Shown here in pieces: positions 61,074 through 64,000 of a DNA stretch of 64,000 nt. Each line of letters begins with the position of its first letter. The stretch's first letter is position 1. Origin of the DNA: Malania oleifera. Lineage: Eukaryota; Streptophyta; Magnoliopsida; Santalales; Ximeniaceae. Where the stretch lies: NCBI RefSeq assembly GCF_029873635.1, contig NC_080427.1, positions 69,614,848-69,678,847 of the forward strand, written 5' to 3'. A program made the position numbers and the translations under genes. The notes under the pieces are model-generated. The model did not search any database. It was not told the DNA's origin and saw nothing but the letters and a program-made list of their open reading frames with translations.

Positions 61074-62141
61074 TATCACACCCCAAACCCGAAATGGGAC
61101 CTAGGGGTGAAAATGTAATCTAACATGTCCCTATATCATACAAACCATCCAAAGACATAGGATAATGGATGAGGATCCAACCTCGTGGGGTTCCCAGGCA
61201 CCCAATACGCATCCACGTACAATCATATACACAGCAAAAAAAGCTTTTTCTATATACATTCAGTACCATACCAGAGTCTATACAATAACAGAATCAAGGC
61301 TCCATCAAACAACATACAATCGGGTGCCTAACATATCTCAAAATGGTAACCTGCAAAACAAAATTCCTAGCACTTACCCAAGCGCTATCCGCAGTACACT
61401 GGCCACTACGCTTCCGACACAAGGAAACTAGTTCTAGTTTCTCGAAGGACTTGAAAAATATATATGTATAACAAGGGTGAGGCACCTCTCAATAAGGAAG
61501 AATACAAGTTATATCGGTGTGTGGCATTTGAGTGTTATCATGACGCAACATATACACAGTTAAATTCAATTCTAGTACTAATTTCACAACAATGCATACA
61601 TGCACACACATGTGATCAAGCAATCCCAGTATCGTCACACCTTTCGACCTGAAGCCGGACCGCGATATCCGGTGTTGGCCCGTAACCAACCCGCGAAACA
61701 CGATACCACCGACACATGGCTAGTCCCAGACTCCCATGGTATCGTATCAGAGCAAACTGGTGGATCCACACCCTTCGATGATCAACCAGTAAGGTTCACA
61801 CCCTCAAATATAGAGCCGAAAACTCTTGCCAAACATGGCCAGCAATACACCCTCGGATATAGAGCTGAACACTCTCACTACCTGGAACAAATTCAAAACC
61901 CTGTTCCTACTTGTATTTCAACCAAAATACAACACATGCATGCTCATATAACCAAAAAAACCACACCCATTTGGTAATCTAAAATCATGGTTTTCCAAAA
62001 CACATACACTTAAACAAGTCAAGGCATGACCATCCTTATAACATAGTATAAATCACCATATACATTTGGTTTTCAATAAAACCAAGGATGCAACCCGATA
62101 CCCCCTTTTTTCCAAAGCTGTAATCATGAAAAACTCATACT
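61074..62141 (-). repeat. Gypsy family A 5' LTR, truncated
   Basis: Matches 44639-45705 of the 3' LTR. The inner terminus is mutated (TATCACACCCC instead of TGTCAC). About 700 bases, including the LTR start and the GTCGAC block, are missing at 62141, where copia coding sequence resumes with no visible target duplication. Confidence 0.8.
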
Positions 62142-62788
62142 TTTAAGTATAAGTCAACTTAGTGACAAAGGTCATGACATAACCTCTAAGCAAGATAAGT
62201 GTATAGTTCAAAATACTAGAAATCATGAAATTCTATTCACAACCTATAAAATAAACAATGTATATTGCATAAACCTTGAAAACTTAGCCTCTCAAGATGT
62301 AACATGCTTGGCTGCCATAAATGAAGCTAGTTGGCTTTGGCATAGAAGGCTAGGATATGCAAGCATGGACCTATTATCAAACCTACCTAGAAAGAACTTA
62401 GTTAAAGGTTTACCAAACACAAAGTTCATAAAAGATAAAATTTTTTATTCTTGCAAACTTGGAAAACAAATCAAAATAAGTTTTAAAAAGAAGAGACATA
62501 TATCAACTAGTAGACCCTTAGAACTTATGTATATGGATTTGGTTGGTCCTACTAGAACTCAAAGCTTAGAAGGTAAGTAATATGCTTTTGTAATAGTTGA
62601 TGACTATTTTAGGTTTACTTTTGTATTGTTTTTAGCCTCCAAATATGAAGCTTGTAATATATTGACAAATCCATGCAAAAAGAGTTAAATCAATTTGAAA
62701 GAAGCAAAGTATGGACATTAGTTCCCAAACCAGAAAATCATTCAATTATAGGAACTAAATGGGTATTTAGAAACAAAAAGGAATTAAG
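62142..62788 (+). pseudogene. pol: Copia protease end, integrase start and RT start, internally deleted
   Basis: Resumes the copia polyprotein at LSISQLSDKGHDITSKQDKC. GAG-pre-integrase follows (ASWLWHRRLGYASMDLLSNL), where the usual HRRLGHAS His is Tyr, and KIFYSCKLGKQ, where a zinc-binding Cys is Tyr. The integrase core starts LELMYMDLVGPT, then after a stop FVIVDDYFRFTFVLFLAS. Near 62665 the sequence jumps to the RT start QKELNQFERSKVWTLVPKPE and SIIGTKWVFRNK, so most of integrase is deleted. At 62788 it jumps again into LTR-like sequence. Confidence 0.75.
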
Positions 62789-63194
62789 GTGTAGGTTGAG
62801 GTCAACCCCGCTAATTGACCTGGTTGTAAAGGTTGAGGTTAGCCCTATGGTAATTGACCTGGTTGTAATTGGTGCCGCTCCACTCGTTAAGTGAGCCTTT
62901 AGTGGAATCCTCGGGTCTGCGAGCTAGAGGCGAGGATGTAGGCACAATTAGCCGAACCCCAATAACATATCATGTGTGCATTGTTTATATTTCCCAGGTT
63001 ATATTTCCGTACGTGTATGTTATAGTGTGAATGTTGCATATAATTTAATTTCCACGTTATATTCATCTGCGCGTATTGGAATTGCATAAACAGATCTTAG
63101 GTTGTGAATGTACTGCAGCTATTTAGGTCAAACCTAGGAAACATTTTTTAAATTTCAATTCACCCCCCCTCTTGGGAATACACCAATTTTAACA
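62789..63194 (+). repeat. Copia LTR 3' portion with a two-copy 40-bp repeat
   Basis: Resembles the R-U5 part of the copia LTRs: TTTAGTGGAATCCTCGGG parallels the block near 43880, and the end CACCCCCCCTCTTGGGAAT plus ACACCAATTTTAACA parallels the LTR scrap at 42473. Two adjacent copies of a 40-base unit with CTAATTGACCTGGTTGTAA lie at about 62791-62869. It is not the same subfamily as the 5' LTR at 42631. Confidence 0.5.
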
Positions 63195-63477
63195 GAGTGG
63201 TTTGATAAGCACAAACCCTTCTTTGATTTGATCTGTAATAAAAGGATAGGTCATCATTGTCAACTGGCTTATCATTCTATTCTCCCCTGTATTTGTACCA
63301 TCTACCATTTTTTTATGTCATTCCTTGAACACTAAAACATCGTTTATTGCAATGAGAAAACCTTATCTATTCTAAATGAAAAAGATAAGAAATTAAAGGC
63401 ATAGAAGAGTTCTTAAAAATGGTTGAACCATAAAGATCAAGCATATGAAAGATACAAAAGGAAGATTCAAGGCATGT
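63195..63477. other. Unrecognised sequence between two LTR-like blocks
   Basis: No primer-binding site of the usual form follows the LTR end; TGGTTTGATAAGC is at best a degraded one. No coding domain recognised. Confidence 0.3.
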
Positions 63478-63508
63478 GATGACCCATAAATATATATATG
63501 ATTAAAGC

Positions 63509-63583
<75 letters not shown>

Positions 63584-64000
63584 GTCATTAAGTTAATATC
63601 AATACAAAAGCACTTTCTGTAGAATCCTTGATTCCATATTTGATGCCTAAGAAATACCTTGTCTTAGCGAGTGCTTAGAGACCATTGCCGCTCAGCCGCT
63701 CCCTGGAGGTTGGCCTGGTCAAAATGGAATATCATAGGATAAACACTATTTGTACACGTAAATAAGTACATATACATAAAATAATATTTTGATAGACATA
63801 ATTTGTAGAAATACATGATAAAATACTAATAATAATATAGGTATCCTATGATGGGTCCATAAGACTGTGTGGGGCCCACATGAGTCCTGAAGTTGTGTGG
63901 GATCCACATGAGTCCCGAAACTATATATGACTCATAAAACCGTGTGAGAACTATTGGAGTTACATAGTATCCACTTGGGTCTCGAAGTTATGTGAGGCCC
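63478..64000. repeat. Probable start of another gypsy LTR, cut by the window edge
   Basis: Begins TGATGACCCATAAATAT, similar in style to the TGTAACGACCC terminus of family B. It contains an AAT array (63509-63583) and, from about 63850, repeated units of the type TGTGTGGGGCCCACATGAGT. The other end and any coding part lie outside the window. Strand unknown. Confidence 0.4.
63509..63583. repeat. (AAT)n microsatellite, about 25 copies
   Basis: Uninterrupted AAT trinucleotide run. Confidence 0.95.

Larger units (their letters stand above)
44639..62141 (-). mobile_element. Gypsy family A (Del/Tekay-like), interrupted by family B
   Basis: Minus-strand element: 3' LTR 44639-46430, pol and gag 46691-51129, then the nested family B element 51130-60791, then the family A leader 60792-61073 and the truncated 5' LTR 61074-62141. 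Domain order and the C-terminal integrase phrase SRVHDVFHISMLRRY place it with Del/Tekay chromoviruses. Without the nested part it spans about 7.8 kb. Confidence 0.8.

Overview
The window reads as nuclear DNA of a flowering plant, probably a woody eudicot with a repeat-rich genome. The evidence is a spliced plant-specific trihelix transcription factor gene with a GT-AG intron, several plant LTR-retrotransposon lineages (copia and gypsy types) with plant primer-binding sites, a LINE tail, CACTA-like subterminal repeats and many AT, GA and AAT microsatellites. Nothing bacterial, viral or organellar was seen. Most of the 64 kb is broken transposable-element sequence. Only one gene, a GT-3-type trihelix factor at 37001-38233 on the minus strand, looks intact.

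Layout. 1-1929: 5' end of a minus-strand gypsy element (family A: leader, primer-binding site, full LTR) inserted in a minus-strand copia element whose protease, gag and 5' LTR occupy 1930-5168. 5169-6918: AT-rich spacer with a possible LINE tail, a CT microsatellite and a hairpin. 6919-12491: minus-strand Athila-like gypsy element with gag and protease remains but no reverse transcriptase or integrase. 12492-16211: plus-strand gypsy element (family B relative) with LTR, primer-binding site and broken gag, cut off in protease. 16212-32675: a 16.5 kb minus-strand Ogre/Tat-like gypsy element with an extra ORF1, gag, protease, RT, two RNase H domains, integrase, and a long 3' region holding a 41-bp minisatellite. 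32676-33290: LINE 3' end. 33291-41825: a gene island with the trihelix gene, an unidentified ORF, a direct/inverted repeat cluster, MITE-like pieces and a GC-rich upstream region. 41826-42630: CACTA-like end and a copia LTR scrap. 42631-63194: plus-strand copia element split by a minus-strand family A gypsy element, which is itself split by a minus-strand family B gypsy element (three levels of nesting). 63195-64000: unidentified sequence and the start of a probable further LTR.

How the parts relate. The retroelement reading frames carry stops and frameshifts and are treated as pseudogenes. Their domain order (gag, protease, RT, RNase H, integrase) is still clear. The two gypsy families A and B share an unusual block near the start of their LTRs, rich in the palindromic motif TCGTCGACGA. 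The trihelix gene sits in the only stretch of more than about 8 kb free of LTR elements. Its upstream side holds two G-boxes, two W-box cores and a TGAGTCA dyad, which may be regulatory. All identifications come from motif reading by eye; no database search was possible.
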